NCBI GenBank assembly: GCA_041580375.1
Contig: JBFGDZ010000070.1
Coordinates: 1 to 17,207 of the forward strand
Origin: JAPUIN01 sp041580375
Lineage (GTDB): Bacteria > Acidobacteriota > Polarisedimenticolia > Gp22-AA2
DNA length: 17,207 nt
Direction: 5' to 3'
The position numbers and the translations under genes are program-made. The number at the start of each line of letters is the position of its first letter. Within the stretch, counting starts at the first letter, position 1. Shown here one piece after another: positions 1 to 7,558 of this stretch. The notes under the pieces were generated by a model, which ran no database searches, was not told where the DNA came from, and worked only from the letters and a program-made list of their open reading frames with translations.

Positions 1-1
1 C

Positions 2-1420
2 CCACCGGACGGGCACCAGCAGCGCCAGGCCCTGCTCCAGGCCAAGGACGAGTGGCTGAAGACCAAGGCGCGGCTCGAAGGGGAACTCCGGGACAGGATC
101 CGGGAGGGCCAGAAGGGGCAGCGCGCCCTCGAGGAGGCTGAATCCTCGCTCCGGGAGCGCGATCGCCGGCTGCGGAGCCGGGAGCAGGACCTCGATCAGC
201 GCGAGGACGAGCTGCAGCAGCGCCAGGGGCTCACGGCGCGCCATGACGAGAAAGTGCGCCGCCTCAACGAGGAGCTGAACGCGCAGCTCGGCAAGATCGC
301 CGGTCTCACGCGGGAGGACGCCAAGCAGATGCTCATCGGCAACCTGCGCCAGGAGGTCCGCTTCGAGACCGCCAAGATGATCCGCGAGGCCCGGGAGGAG
401 GCGCAGAGCCGGGCCGAGATCGAGGCCGGGAAGATCATCTCCCTGGCGATCGAGCGCACCGCGTCCGACTGGAGCGCGGAGAGGAGCGTGACCACCTTCG
501 CCCTGGGCAACGACAAGCTGAAGGGACGGATCATCGGGCACGAGGGGAAGAATATACGGGCGTTCGAGAAGGCCACCGGCGTCCAGCTGCTCATGGACGA
601 TCAACCGGGGGCGGTGGTTCTGTCCTGCTTCAATCCGATCAAGCGGGAGATCGCCAGACTGACGCTCGATCGCCTCCTCAAGGAAGGGAATATCCACCCG
701 CGCCGCATCGAGGAGCTGGTGGCGAAATTCAAGCGCCGCGTCGAGGAGCAGATGCTGAAGGCCGGGCAGGAGGCGCTCCGGGAGCTCGGCATCAACGGCA
801 TGCAACCGGGGCTGGTGCGGACTCTGGGGCGGCTGCGATACCGCACCTCCTACGGACAGAACGTGCTGGCGCACTCGATCGAGGTGGCGAAGCTGACGTC
901 GATCATGGCCTCCGAACTGGGAATGGACGGGGTGCTGGCCAAGCGCGCCGGCCTGCTGCACGACATCGGGAAGGCGATCGACTTCGAGCGCGAGGGAACC
1001 CATCCCGAGATCGGCGTCGAGGTGGCGAGCCGGTACAATGAGCATCCGATCGTCGTGAACGCCATCGGCTCGCACCACGAGGACGTGGAGGTGATCCACC
1101 CGATCTCCGTTCTCGTCGCGGCGGCCGACGCCATCTCGGGTTCCCGGCCTGGAGCGCGGCGCAAGAGCATCGTCGACTACGTGCGGCGGGTCGAGCAGCT
1201 CGAGGGCCTGGCGAACAGCATGGAGGGGGTGGAGAGCTCGTACGCCATTCAGGCCGGCCGGGAGATCCGCGTCATAGCCCGCCCCGAGCAGGTCGACGAC
1301 GACTCTCTCGCGATGCTGGCCTCGGATCTGGCGAAGAAGATCCAGTCCCAGATGGAGTATCCGGGACGCATCAAGGTGACGGTGATCAGGGAGATGCGTG
1401 CGACCGAGACGGCGCACTGA
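2..1420 (+). CDS. rny: Ribonuclease Y, 5'-truncated by the window edge
   Basis: RNase Y is a membrane-anchored endoribonuclease that starts mRNA decay in many bacteria. The frame is open from base 2, giving 472 visible residues; relatives are about 520 aa, so the missing part is the N-terminal membrane helix and a little coiled coil. The first ~150 visible residues are a Glu/Arg/Gln-rich coiled coil. A KH domain follows, with GRIIGHEGKNIRAFE (GxxG loop GHEG) near bases 517-600. The HD domain has a His at 872-874 (HSIEVAK) and the HD pair at 959-964 (HDIGKA), then SHHEDVE and AAADAISGSRPGAR. The end PGRIKVTVIREMRA matches the family. A start codon seen at 254 is internal and not the real start. 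The gene lies 12 bp ahead of the thiC-family gene, so read-through is likely. Identification is secure from the conserved motifs. Confidence 0.97.
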   Translation, partial: PPDGHQQRQALLQAKDEWLKTKARLEGELRDRIREGQKGQRALEEAESSLRERDRRLRSREQDLDQREDELQQRQGLTARHDEKVRRLNEELNAQLGKIAGLTREDAKQMLIGNLRQEVRFETAKMIREAREEAQSRAEIEAGKIISLAIERTASDWSAERSVTTFALGNDKLKGRIIGHEGKNIRAFEKATGVQLLMDDQPGAVVLSCFNPIKREIARLTLDRLLKEGNIHPRRIEELVAKFKRRVEEQMLKAGQEALRELGINGMQPGLVRTLGRLRYRTSYGQNVLAHSIEVAKLTSIMASELGMDGVLAKRAGLLHDIGKAIDFEREGTHPEIGVEVASRYNEHPIVVNAIGSHHEDVEVIHPISVLVAAADAISGSRPGARRKSIVDYVRRVEQLEGLANSMEGVESSYAIQAGREIRVIARPEQVDDDSLAMLASDLAKKIQSQMEYPGRIKVTVIREMRATETAH

Positions 1421-1432
1421 TGAGGTGATTCC

Positions 1433-2806
1433 ATGACTCAGATGGAGATGGCGAAGCGCGGCAAGATCACTCCGGAGATGCGTCACGTGGCGCGTGTTGA
1501 GGGGGTGGACCCCGAGGACCTGCGCCGCCGCATCGAGGCCGGCGTGGTCATCATTCCGAAGAACGTGCGCCACGATTTCAACGCCATCGGAGTGGGTCAG
1601 GGCCTGTCGACCAAGGTGAACGCCAACATCGGCACGTCGGGCCACCACCAGCAGCTGCACGAGGAGCTCGAGAAGCTGAAGATGGCGGTCCGGTGCGGTG
1701 CCGAGATGGTCATGGACCTGTCGACCGGGGACCGGCTCGACGAGGTGCGCGCCGAGATCCTCAGGCGCTGCCCGGTCATCCTCGGCACGGTCCCGATCTA
1801 TCAGGCCGTCGCGGATCTGGGGTCGGTCTACGAGCTCACGGCGGACGGCCTGTTCGACGTGATCGAGAGCCACGCCCGGGACGGCGTGGACTTCGTCACC
1901 GTCCATTGCGGCGTCACGCGCGAGGCGGTGCGGCGGATGGACGAGGATCATCGCATCGCCGGGATAGTCTCGCGCGGCGGATCGATGCTCGCCTCCTGGA
2001 TGGCCCGGACGGGAGAGCAGAACCCGCTGCTCGAGCACTACGATCGGCTGCTGGACATCGCCTACGAGTATGACGTGACGCTGAGCCTCGGCGACGGCAT
2101 CCGCCCCGGCGCGACCGGCGACGCGACGGACGCCGCGCAGATCAGCGAACTCCTGACGCTCGGCGAGCTGACCCGCCGCGCTCACGAGCGCTCGGTCCAG
2201 GTCATGATCGAGGGCCCGGGGCACGTGCCGATCCAGCAGATCGAAGCGAACGTCCAGCTCGAGAAGCGCGTCTGCCGCAACGCGCCGTTCTACGTGCTCG
2301 GACCCCTCACGAGCGACATCGGCGCGGGTTACGACCACATCACGGGGGCCATCGGGGGGGCGGTCGCCGCCGCCGCGGGCGCCGACGTCCTCTGCTACCT
2401 GACGCCGGCCGAGCACCTGCGGCTCCCCACCATCGAGGACGTCCGGGACGGCGTGATCGCGACGAAGATCGCCGCCCACTCGGGCGACATGGCCAAGGGG
2501 GTGCTCGGGGCTCAGGCCCGCGACGATCAGATGTCGCTCTACCGCAAGCGGCTCGATTGGGAAGGGCAGTACCGGCTGGCCCTGGACCCGGAGAAGGCCC
2601 GCGAGATTCGCCGCGGGAGCGAGGACTACGACAAGGCGGTCTGCACGATGTGCGGGACGCTCTGCTCCATGGCTCTGGAGAACAAGCGATACCAGCTGGG
2701 AGAGCTGATCTCGACCCCCGAGGACGAGGCGGTGCACCGTCACGTCCGGGTCGGATCGCCGGCCTACCGGCGCGGCGTCGAGCCGCAGCGGACCGGGCAC
2801 GCGTGA
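1433..2806 (+). CDS. thiC: ThiC-family radical SAM enzyme, short form (phosphomethylpyrimidine synthase, or a BzaF-type relative)
   Basis: ThiC converts aminoimidazole ribotide (AIR) to the hydroxymethylpyrimidine phosphate of thiamine, using SAM and a 4Fe-4S cluster. The protein is 457 aa and lacks the extra N-terminal domain of the ~630-aa E. coli type. Family blocks run in order: NANIGTSG, EMVMDLSTG, GTVPIYQA, SLGDGIRPG, MIEGPGHVP, APFYVLGPL, GYDHITGAIGG, CYLTPAEHL and KIAAHSGDMAKG. The C-terminal cluster motif is CTMCGTLC, with Cys 404, 407 and 411: CX2CX3C, one residue shorter than the canonical CX2CX4C. The ATG has GAGGTGA 5 nt upstream. Only 12 bp separate it from rny, leaving no room for a TPP riboswitch. 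AIR-using paralogues (BzaA/B/F) make 5-hydroxybenzimidazole for cobamides, and family signatures alone do not exclude that role. Membership of the family is certain; the exact product is less so. Confidence 0.9.
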   Translation: MTQMEMAKRGKITPEMRHVARVEGVDPEDLRRRIEAGVVIIPKNVRHDFNAIGVGQGLSTKVNANIGTSGHHQQLHEELEKLKMAVRCGAEMVMDLSTGDRLDEVRAEILRRCPVILGTVPIYQAVADLGSVYELTADGLFDVIESHARDGVDFVTVHCGVTREAVRRMDEDHRIAGIVSRGGSMLASWMARTGEQNPLLEHYDRLLDIAYEYDVTLSLGDGIRPGATGDATDAAQISELLTLGELTRRAHERSVQVMIEGPGHVPIQQIEANVQLEKRVCRNAPFYVLGPLTSDIGAGYDHITGAIGGAVAAAAGADVLCYLTPAEHLRLPTIEDVRDGVIATKIAAHSGDMAKGVLGAQARDDQMSLYRKRLDWEGQYRLALDPEKAREIRRGSEDYDKAVCTMCGTLCSMALENKRYQLGELISTPEDEAVHRHVRVGSPAYRRGVEPQRTGHA

Positions 2807-2819
2807 GCGCGAGGAGGGG

Positions 2820-4004
2820 ATGACTCCGTTCCGGAAACGGCTCGTCGAGCGCAGCGGACTCGGGCCGATCGCCGAGAAGGTGCTGGCCGGTGAGCGTCTC
2901 GATCGCGACGACGGCCTGACCCTCTACCGTCATCCCGATCTTCTGGCCGTCGGCGCCCTCGCGAACCACGTGCGCGAGTCCCTGCACGGCGACTCCGCCT
3001 ACTACATCGTCAATCAGCACATCAACCACACCAACATCTGCGTCGCCGGCTGCAAGTTCTGCGCGTTCTACAGGACGCGCCGCCAGCCCGGCGCCTACGT
3101 GCTGTCCACCGATGAGGTGGAGCGGCGGATGATGCAGTTCATCGACCGCCCCATCCGCGAGATCCACATGGTCGGCGGCGTCAACCCGGATCTCCCCTTT
3201 TCCTACTACCTCGACGTGGTGCGGACGATGAAACGCGTCCGCCCCGAGGTGCACGTCAAGGCATTCACCATGGTCGAGATCGCCGCCATGGCCGAGAACT
3301 TCGGAATGTCCTGGCATGACGTGCTGTCACGGCTGAAGGATGCGGGGCTGGGATCTCTTCCGGGGGGAGGCGCGGAGATCCTCACGGACCACGCTCATCA
3401 GGTCCTGTTCAAGGGTAAGATCGATCACACGGACTGGATCGAGATCGCGAAGACGGCTCACCGGCTCGGGCTCAGGAGCAACGCCACGATGCTCTACGGG
3501 CACGTGGAGACAATCGAGGAGCGCCTGGATCACATGATCCTCCTGCGCGAAGCCCAGGACGAGACGGCGGGGTTCATGGCCTTCATTCCGCTCGCCTTCC
3601 ACCCGGAGAACACGCGCCTGTCGCATCTGCCGAAGCCGTCGGCCGTGGAGGATCTGCGGCAGGTCGCCGTGGGACGGTTGATGCTCGACAACTTCCCCCA
3701 CGTGAAGGCCTACTGGATCATGATGACCCCCCGGGTGGCCCAGAGCGCCCTGCACTTCGGAGCCGACGACATGGACGGCACGGTCGTCACCGAGGAGATC
3801 TTCCACGAGGCCGGCTCCGGATCGCCCCAGCTCGTCAGCCGCGACGACCTCGTGAGGCTCATCGAGGAGGCCGGCCGCGTTCCGGTCGAGCGCGACACGC
3901 TCTACAATCCCGTCGAGCCCGCGCCGGAGAGGTCGCGAGACGGACTCGATCATGCCGCCGCCGCGGCGCGGCCCGCCCCGGCCCCGATCGACGCCGGTCT
4001 CTAG
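2820..4004 (+). CDS. mqnE: Aminofutalosine synthase MqnE (radical SAM)
   Basis: MqnE joins SAM to 3-[(1-carboxyvinyl)oxy]benzoate to make 6-amino-6-deoxyfutalosine, a step of the futalosine route from chorismate to menaquinone. The protein is 394 aa. The radical-SAM cysteines are C74, C78 and C81 in CVAGCKFC. Downstream blocks are GLGSLPGGGAEIL, TMLYGHVET, GFMAFIPLAFHPENT, LMLDNFPHVKAYW, GADDMDGTV and PVERDTLYNPV. The C-terminal GADDMDGTV/PVERDTLYN blocks, and LGSLPGGG in place of the DSIPGGG of MqnC, favour MqnE over MqnC or CofG/CofH. About 35 Ala/Pro-rich residues follow the conserved end and look disordered. GAGGAGGGG directly abuts the ATG, an unusually short spacing, but no better in-frame start is visible. 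It lies 13 bp after the thiC-family gene, so the two are probably co-transcribed. No mqnA, mqnB, mqnC or mqnD is in the window. Confidence 0.93.
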   Translation: MTPFRKRLVERSGLGPIAEKVLAGERLDRDDGLTLYRHPDLLAVGALANHVRESLHGDSAYYIVNQHINHTNICVAGCKFCAFYRTRRQPGAYVLSTDEVERRMMQFIDRPIREIHMVGGVNPDLPFSYYLDVVRTMKRVRPEVHVKAFTMVEIAAMAENFGMSWHDVLSRLKDAGLGSLPGGGAEILTDHAHQVLFKGKIDHTDWIEIAKTAHRLGLRSNATMLYGHVETIEERLDHMILLREAQDETAGFMAFIPLAFHPENTRLSHLPKPSAVEDLRQVAVGRLMLDNFPHVKAYWIMMTPRVAQSALHFGADDMDGTVVTEEIFHEAGSGSPQLVSRDDLVRLIEEAGRVPVERDTLYNPVEPAPERSRDGLDHAAAAARPAPAPIDAGL

Positions 4005-4078
4005 GAGTCCGTCCATCCGGCCCGGCCCGGGGGGCGCGCGGATCACCACCGACTGCACATTCGAGCGGGAGAGCCGGA

Positions 4079-4945
4079 GTGTGGATCCATCTGAACGGCC
4101 GACTCGTCGACGAGGCCGAGGCGCGCATACCCGTCTTCGACCGGGGGCTGCTGTTCGGGGACGGCATCTTCGAGACGATGAGGTCGGTCGCGGGGAGGAT
4201 CTTCCGCCTGGGACGGCACCTCGGCCGGCTCGAGCGCTCCGCTCGCCTGATCGGGCTGGCCCTGCCCTGGCAGCCGGCGCGCGCTGGCGCGCTGCTCGGC
4301 GAGCTCCTCGAGGCGAACGGGCTGAAGGAGGCGCGCATCAGACTGACCATCACGCGGGGGCCGGGGCGGCCCGGGGATTATCTCGCCGCCGAAGGCCCGC
4401 CGACCGTCATCGCGACCGCGGCGCCGTTCACGCCCCTCGGAACCGGGCTCTACGAGAGCGGGGTCCGGGTCGCCATCGCGGACCGGCGGGCGGTGCCGGG
4501 CTCCGCCATCGACGCGTCGATCAAGTCGATCAGCCGTCTCGCATCGGTCCTGGCCAGGCGGGAAGCGCGCGCGAAAGGCGCCTTCGAGGCGATCCTCCTG
4601 GACGCGGACGGGTGTCTCACGGAGGGGACCGCCAGCAACCTGTTTCTGGTCGAGCGGGGGGGGCTCGCGACCCCTCCGGTGCCGGCGGGAGGGCTGCCGG
4701 GCATCACCCGTGAGACGATCCTCGAGCTGGCGCGCTCGGCGGACCTGCGCGCGCGGGAGGAGCCCCTGCCGGCGGAGCGGTTGAGCGCGGCGGAGGAGGC
4801 GTTCCTGACCAACACGTCCTGGGAGGTGCTTCCCGTCACGCGCGTGGATGGCCGGTCGATCGGTGAAGGGCGGATCGGTCCGGTCACCCTCGATCTTCTG
4901 GCGCGGTACCGCGACCTGCTGCGCCGCGAGTGCTCCGGTGATTGA
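4079..4945 (+). CDS. pabC: Class IV PLP enzyme, probable 4-amino-4-deoxychorismate lyase
   Basis: PabC releases pyruvate from aminodeoxychorismate to give p-aminobenzoate for folate. The protein is 288 aa, typical of fold-type IV PLP enzymes. It shows VFDRGLLFGDGIFETMR near the N-terminus, the PLP lysine K149 in DASIKSISRL, GCLTEGTASNLFLV, the phosphate-binding GLPGITRETI, and LTNTSWEVLPV near the end. Branched-chain and D-amino-acid aminotransferases share these blocks, so sequence alone does not separate them. The 8-bp overlap with pabB is what makes PabC the best call. The GTG start gives MWIHLNGRLVDE and has a GGAG-type site (gagagccggag) just upstream. A 74-bp gap separates it from mqnE, with no clear promoter or terminator. 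Confidence 0.83.
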   Translation: MWIHLNGRLVDEAEARIPVFDRGLLFGDGIFETMRSVAGRIFRLGRHLGRLERSARLIGLALPWQPARAGALLGELLEANGLKEARIRLTITRGPGRPGDYLAAEGPPTVIATAAPFTPLGTGLYESGVRVAIADRRAVPGSAIDASIKSISRLASVLARREARAKGAFEAILLDADGCLTEGTASNLFLVERGGLATPPVPAGGLPGITRETILELARSADLRAREEPLPAERLSAAEEAFLTNTSWEVLPVTRVDGRSIGEGRIGPVTLDLLARYRDLLRRECSGD

Positions 4946-6395
4946 GGCGCTCGCCGGTCTCGAGCCGCTCTCCCGCCCGCGCGTGGTCGAGTACGAGGGG
5001 TGGATCGAGCCGGCCCGCGTCCTGGACGGCGTCCGTGGGGCGACCCGCCCCGTCCTCCTGCTGAGCGGCTCCGAAGGGCATCCCTCGGCGCGTTTTTCCA
5101 TCCTGGCCTGGGACCCGGCGGGCATCGTCTCCTTCACGCGTCGGGGCGCGCGCGTCGAGTCGGGCGCGGGCCGGAGCGCGCTGGCGCCGCTCGACATCGA
5201 TCCGTTCGATCTCCTCCGCGATGTTATCCCGTCCGACGCGTTCGCCAGGCTGCCGGGACTTCCGTTCGCCGGCGGGGCCATCGGGCTCCTGGGGTACGGG
5301 CTGCGCCGCTACGTCGAGGCGCTGCCTCAGCGCCCGCCGGACGTCCTCGCCGAGCCCGATCTCTGGTTCGGGCTGTACGACGCGGCCGCCCTGTTCGATC
5401 ACGCCGAACGCCGGATCGCCCTCGTCGCCGCGGGTCTGGCCCCGGGTGGAGCGCGCAGGCGTGACGAACGGGCGGCGGCCCGGCTGGACGACCTGCGTTT
5501 CAGGCTCGGCGCCGCCCGGCGTCCTCCGGACGGCCGGTCCGGGAAGCGGGGGGCGGAGGTGGAAGCGCGCGTGGCCGTCTCCCTCACGCCCCGCGTCGAA
5601 CATCGCCGACGGATCGAGCGGGCCCTGGAGTACATCGGAGCGGGCGACATCTACCAGGTGAATCTCTCGCACCGCATCGAGTGCTCCTTCGGGGGAGACC
5701 CGGTCGATCTGTTTCTCGACCTGGCGCGGGACAACCCGGCCCCGTTCGCGGCCTATCTGGACACCGGAGCGATCCGGGTCGTCTCGGCGTCGCCGGAGCG
5801 GTTCCTCTCCCTCCACGGAGGCCGCGCCTCGAGCAGCCCGATCAAGGGAACCCGGCCCCGGGGACGTACGCCCGACGAGGACGGCCGTCTGGTGCAGGAG
5901 CTCCTGGGAAGCGCCAAGGATCGGGCCGAAAACGTCATGATCACCGACCTGGTTCGGAACGATCTGGGGCGCGTGTGCGAGCCCGGGAGCGTCCACGTCG
6001 AAAAGCTGTGCGGGCTGGAGAGCTTCGCGACCGTGCACCACCTGGTTTCGACGATCTCCGGGCGGCCCCGGCCGGGGCGCGATCGCGTCGATCTCGTGCG
6101 CGCTCTCTTCCCCGGCGGCTCCATGACCGGCGCGCCGAAGGTCCGTGCCATGGAGGTGATCGACGAGCTGGAGGCGGAGGAGCGCGGGATCTACAGCGGC
6201 GCCATCGGCTACCTGTCCCTCGACGGAGGCATGGACCTGAACATCGTGATCCGGACGATCCTGTGCGCCGGCGGACGCGCGCATTTCAGGGTCGGGGGAG
6301 GCATCGTGGCCGATTCGGATCCGGAGGCGGAGTTCCGCGAGACCATGGACAAGGGCCGGGCCCTGCTCAGGGCGCTGCGGGCGAAACCGGAATGA
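4938..6395 (+). CDS. pabB: Aminodeoxychorismate synthase component I
   Basis: PabB aminates chorismate to 4-amino-4-deoxychorismate, using ammonia from the PabA glutaminase. From GTG 4938 the protein is 485 aa. An N-terminal anthranilate-synthase-like domain is followed by the chorismate-binding domain: GAGDIYQVNLSHRIE, SPERFLSL, PIKGTRPRG, ENVMITDLVRNDLGRV, LFPGGSMTGAPKVRAMEVID and RGIYSGAIGYLSLDGG. Lys 303 in PIKGT is the lysine that marks PabB; TrpE has Ala there. An in-frame start at 4848 lies deep inside pabC and adds residues unlike the family, so GTG 4938, overlapping the pabC stop by 8 bp, is preferred. No fused lyase or glutaminase domain is present and no pabA is visible, so the amidotransferase subunit must be elsewhere. 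The stop is 10 bp from a convergent gene's stop. Confidence 0.93.
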   Translation: MIEALAGLEPLSRPRVVEYEGWIEPARVLDGVRGATRPVLLLSGSEGHPSARFSILAWDPAGIVSFTRRGARVESGAGRSALAPLDIDPFDLLRDVIPSDAFARLPGLPFAGGAIGLLGYGLRRYVEALPQRPPDVLAEPDLWFGLYDAAALFDHAERRIALVAAGLAPGGARRRDERAAARLDDLRFRLGAARRPPDGRSGKRGAEVEARVAVSLTPRVEHRRRIERALEYIGAGDIYQVNLSHRIECSFGGDPVDLFLDLARDNPAPFAAYLDTGAIRVVSASPERFLSLHGGRASSSPIKGTRPRGRTPDEDGRLVQELLGSAKDRAENVMITDLVRNDLGRVCEPGSVHVEKLCGLESFATVHHLVSTISGRPRPGRDRVDLVRALFPGGSMTGAPKVRAMEVIDELEAEERGIYSGAIGYLSLDGGMDLNIVIRTILCAGGRAHFRVGGGIVADSDPEAEFRETMDKGRALLRALRAKPE

Positions 6396-6405
6396 GGGCG
6401 GCCGC

Positions 6406-7227
6406 TCAGAAGGAGAAGGCGAGGTGGAGGGCGGTCCAGTTCTCGGCGGGCTCGTCGTCGATCGACGCGGAGAGGGCCGCGTGCGCGCGCCGTCCGAAGC
6501 TGCGCGTCACGGAGAGCCGGAGCGGCTCGTCACGTACGGGAACCTCGATGCGCGCGCGCACCCCGAAGAATCTGGGGCGCAGCACGAGCCGCGGATGGGC
6601 GTCGACCTTGAAACCGACGCCGATCCCGAACCTGGACTCCGCGGGCGGGGCGATCTGTCCGGCGCCGGGCGGGTCGCCAGCCTCGGGGGCGGTTCGCCCG
6701 GATCGGCCGAACCGCAGCTGGGGCGATCGGGCGCCGTCGGCCCAATCGAGAAGCGGGCCCAATCCGAGCGAGGTCCGGGCCACCTCTTCGAGGTAGCTGG
6801 TCATCGTCTTGTCGAACGCCCGGGTCAGGACGCGCTCCGCCTGGTAGGCCCTCTGCTCCTCGGCGATCGAGTCGAGCGGCCCCGCGAGCAGCGCCGGATC
6901 GTGAGGATGCCTCTGCTGATAACGGACGTACTCGCGCTCCATGCGCCCCATGAACTCCTGCGACAGGCTCCAGCGCGTGAAGCTGCGGCGCACATCGGGT
7001 TCCAGCGCCGCGCTGAACGCGATGAGGTTGTCGGCGGTCAGTATGAAGCGGGGGCGCTCCGATTCCGCCCGGTCCCCGTAGATCAGGTCGCGCTTCTTCC
7101 ACTGCTCCGCGGGGGGAGGCTGGAATGGAATGCCGGTCGCCGGCTCGGCACCGAGAATCGCCGTGGTGCCGAGCAATCCGAGGATCGGGATGCCCGCCAC
7201 CATCGACGCCGTTCGACGTGCTCTCAT
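6406..7227 (-). CDS. Secreted, probably outer-membrane-associated protein of unknown function
   Basis: I do not recognise this 273-aa protein. It begins with basic residues MRARR and a hydrophobic stretch to about residue 27 (GTTAILGAEP), a plausible signal peptide. Residues ~50-150 look helical and charged (for example SQEFMGRMEREYVRYQQRH). A Pro/Gly-rich linker leads to alternating polar/hydrophobic strands (RFGIGVGFKVDAHPRLVL, RARIEVPVRDEPLRLSVT, ALHLAFSF). The final residue is Phe, the usual recognition signature of outer-membrane barrel proteins, but only about six strands are visible, too few for an ordinary monomeric barrel. The ATG is preceded by ggaaggg about 15 nt upstream, a poor spacing. 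It is transcribed towards pabB (stops 10 bp apart) from a strong promoter about 150 nt upstream. Confidence 0.75.
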   Translation of the reverse strand: MRARRTASMVAGIPILGLLGTTAILGAEPATGIPFQPPPAEQWKKRDLIYGDRAESERPRFILTADNLIAFSAALEPDVRRSFTRWSLSQEFMGRMEREYVRYQQRHPHDPALLAGPLDSIAEEQRAYQAERVLTRAFDKTMTSYLEEVARTSLGLGPLLDWADGARSPQLRFGRSGRTAPEAGDPPGAGQIAPPAESRFGIGVGFKVDAHPRLVLRPRFFGVRARIEVPVRDEPLRLSVTRSFGRRAHAALSASIDDEPAENWTALHLAFSF

Positions 7228-7376
7228 GACGTTGCCACCACCCTTCCGGATCCGCGGGACTCAGCCCCGCAGGTTCCGTCTCCGCTCCAGCGCCCCCTCC
7301 GGAGGCGTGGCGCCCTGGCCTGTCCAGGTTCTGGACACCGGGCACGGATGCGAGCCGCAATTGAGGGAGAATGGCA
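7228..7376 (-). other. Hairpin-rich 5' leader of the 6406-7227 gene
   Basis: The promoter at 7383-7411 predicts a transcript start near 7376, giving a leader of about 150 nt, long for this gene-dense region. It holds a perfect 6-bp stem with a 5-nt loop (7321-7326/7332-7337), a CCTCCGGAGG palindrome near 7298-7307, and a perfect 5-bp GC stem with a 7-nt loop close to the start codon (7254-7258/7266-7270). I compared it by eye with TPP, cobalamin and c-di-GMP riboswitch signatures and found no match. GC-rich DNA forms hairpins readily, so regulation is only a suggestion. Confidence 0.35.
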
Positions 7377-7382
7377 TGGTCA

Positions 7383-7411
7383 AATATACGGATGATTCTC
7401 CCAAAAGTCAA
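7383..7411 (-). promoter_or_regulatory. Sigma-70-type promoter for the leftward secreted-protein gene
   Basis: Read leftward, TTGACT (7411-7406) is followed after exactly 17 bp by TATATT (7388-7383). Each box is one base off consensus at ideal spacing, in a locally AT-rich patch. Predicted start is near 7376. Confidence 0.72.
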
Positions 7412-7472
7412 GCCCAGTAAAGGTTTCCGCGGATCAGGGGCCGCGCGAAAATGGCGCCGGAAAACGGACGAT

Positions 7473-7491
7473 CCGGGGCCCGGGCCCCCGG
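7473..7491. repeat. Near-perfect GC palindrome in the -35 region of the next promoter
   Basis: The arms ccggggccc (7473-7481) and gggcccccgg (7482-7491) are inverted copies differing by one inserted C. The palindrome covers the place where a -35 box would sit relative to TATAAT at 7503 (about 7480-7485). It could be an operator or a short hairpin; no T-tract follows, so an intrinsic terminator is unlikely. Confidence 0.4.
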
Positions 7492-7499
7492 TCCGCGGG

Positions 7500-7508
7500 T
7501 GCTATAAT
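7500..7508 (+). promoter_or_regulatory. Extended -10 promoter for the metal-transporter-like gene
   Basis: TGCTATAAT is a perfect extended -10 element (TGn directly before consensus TATAAT at 7503-7508). No recognisable -35 lies 16-18 bp upstream; that stretch is a GC palindrome. Predicted start is near 7515, giving a leader of about 45 nt. Confidence 0.65.
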
Positions 7509-7558
7509 CCGCCCCCTTCCACGATGACCCGCCCGCGCCGGCATCCGGAGGACGATCC

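Noticed and set aside
2340..4058. Minus-strand open frames (2340-3317 and 3327-4058) opposite thiC and mqnE
   Set aside because: Shadow frames of well-conserved radical-SAM genes, with no recognisable domains.
4848..4937. Start of pabB at 4848
   Set aside because: It lies well inside pabC and adds residues unlike the PabB N-terminus. GTG 4938 at the pabC stop is the usual coupled arrangement.
4043..6284. Long minus-strand open frames (4043-5281 and 4884-6284) opposite pabC and pabB
   Set aside because: They lie opposite conserved enzymes, are Arg/Pro/Gly-rich without motifs, and lack promoter or RBS support.
7228..7376. Known riboswitch (TPP, cobalamin or c-di-GMP) in the leader of the secreted-protein gene
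   Set aside because: A short ggctgag-like string recalls a TPP box, but the other conserved blocks are absent or in the wrong order.
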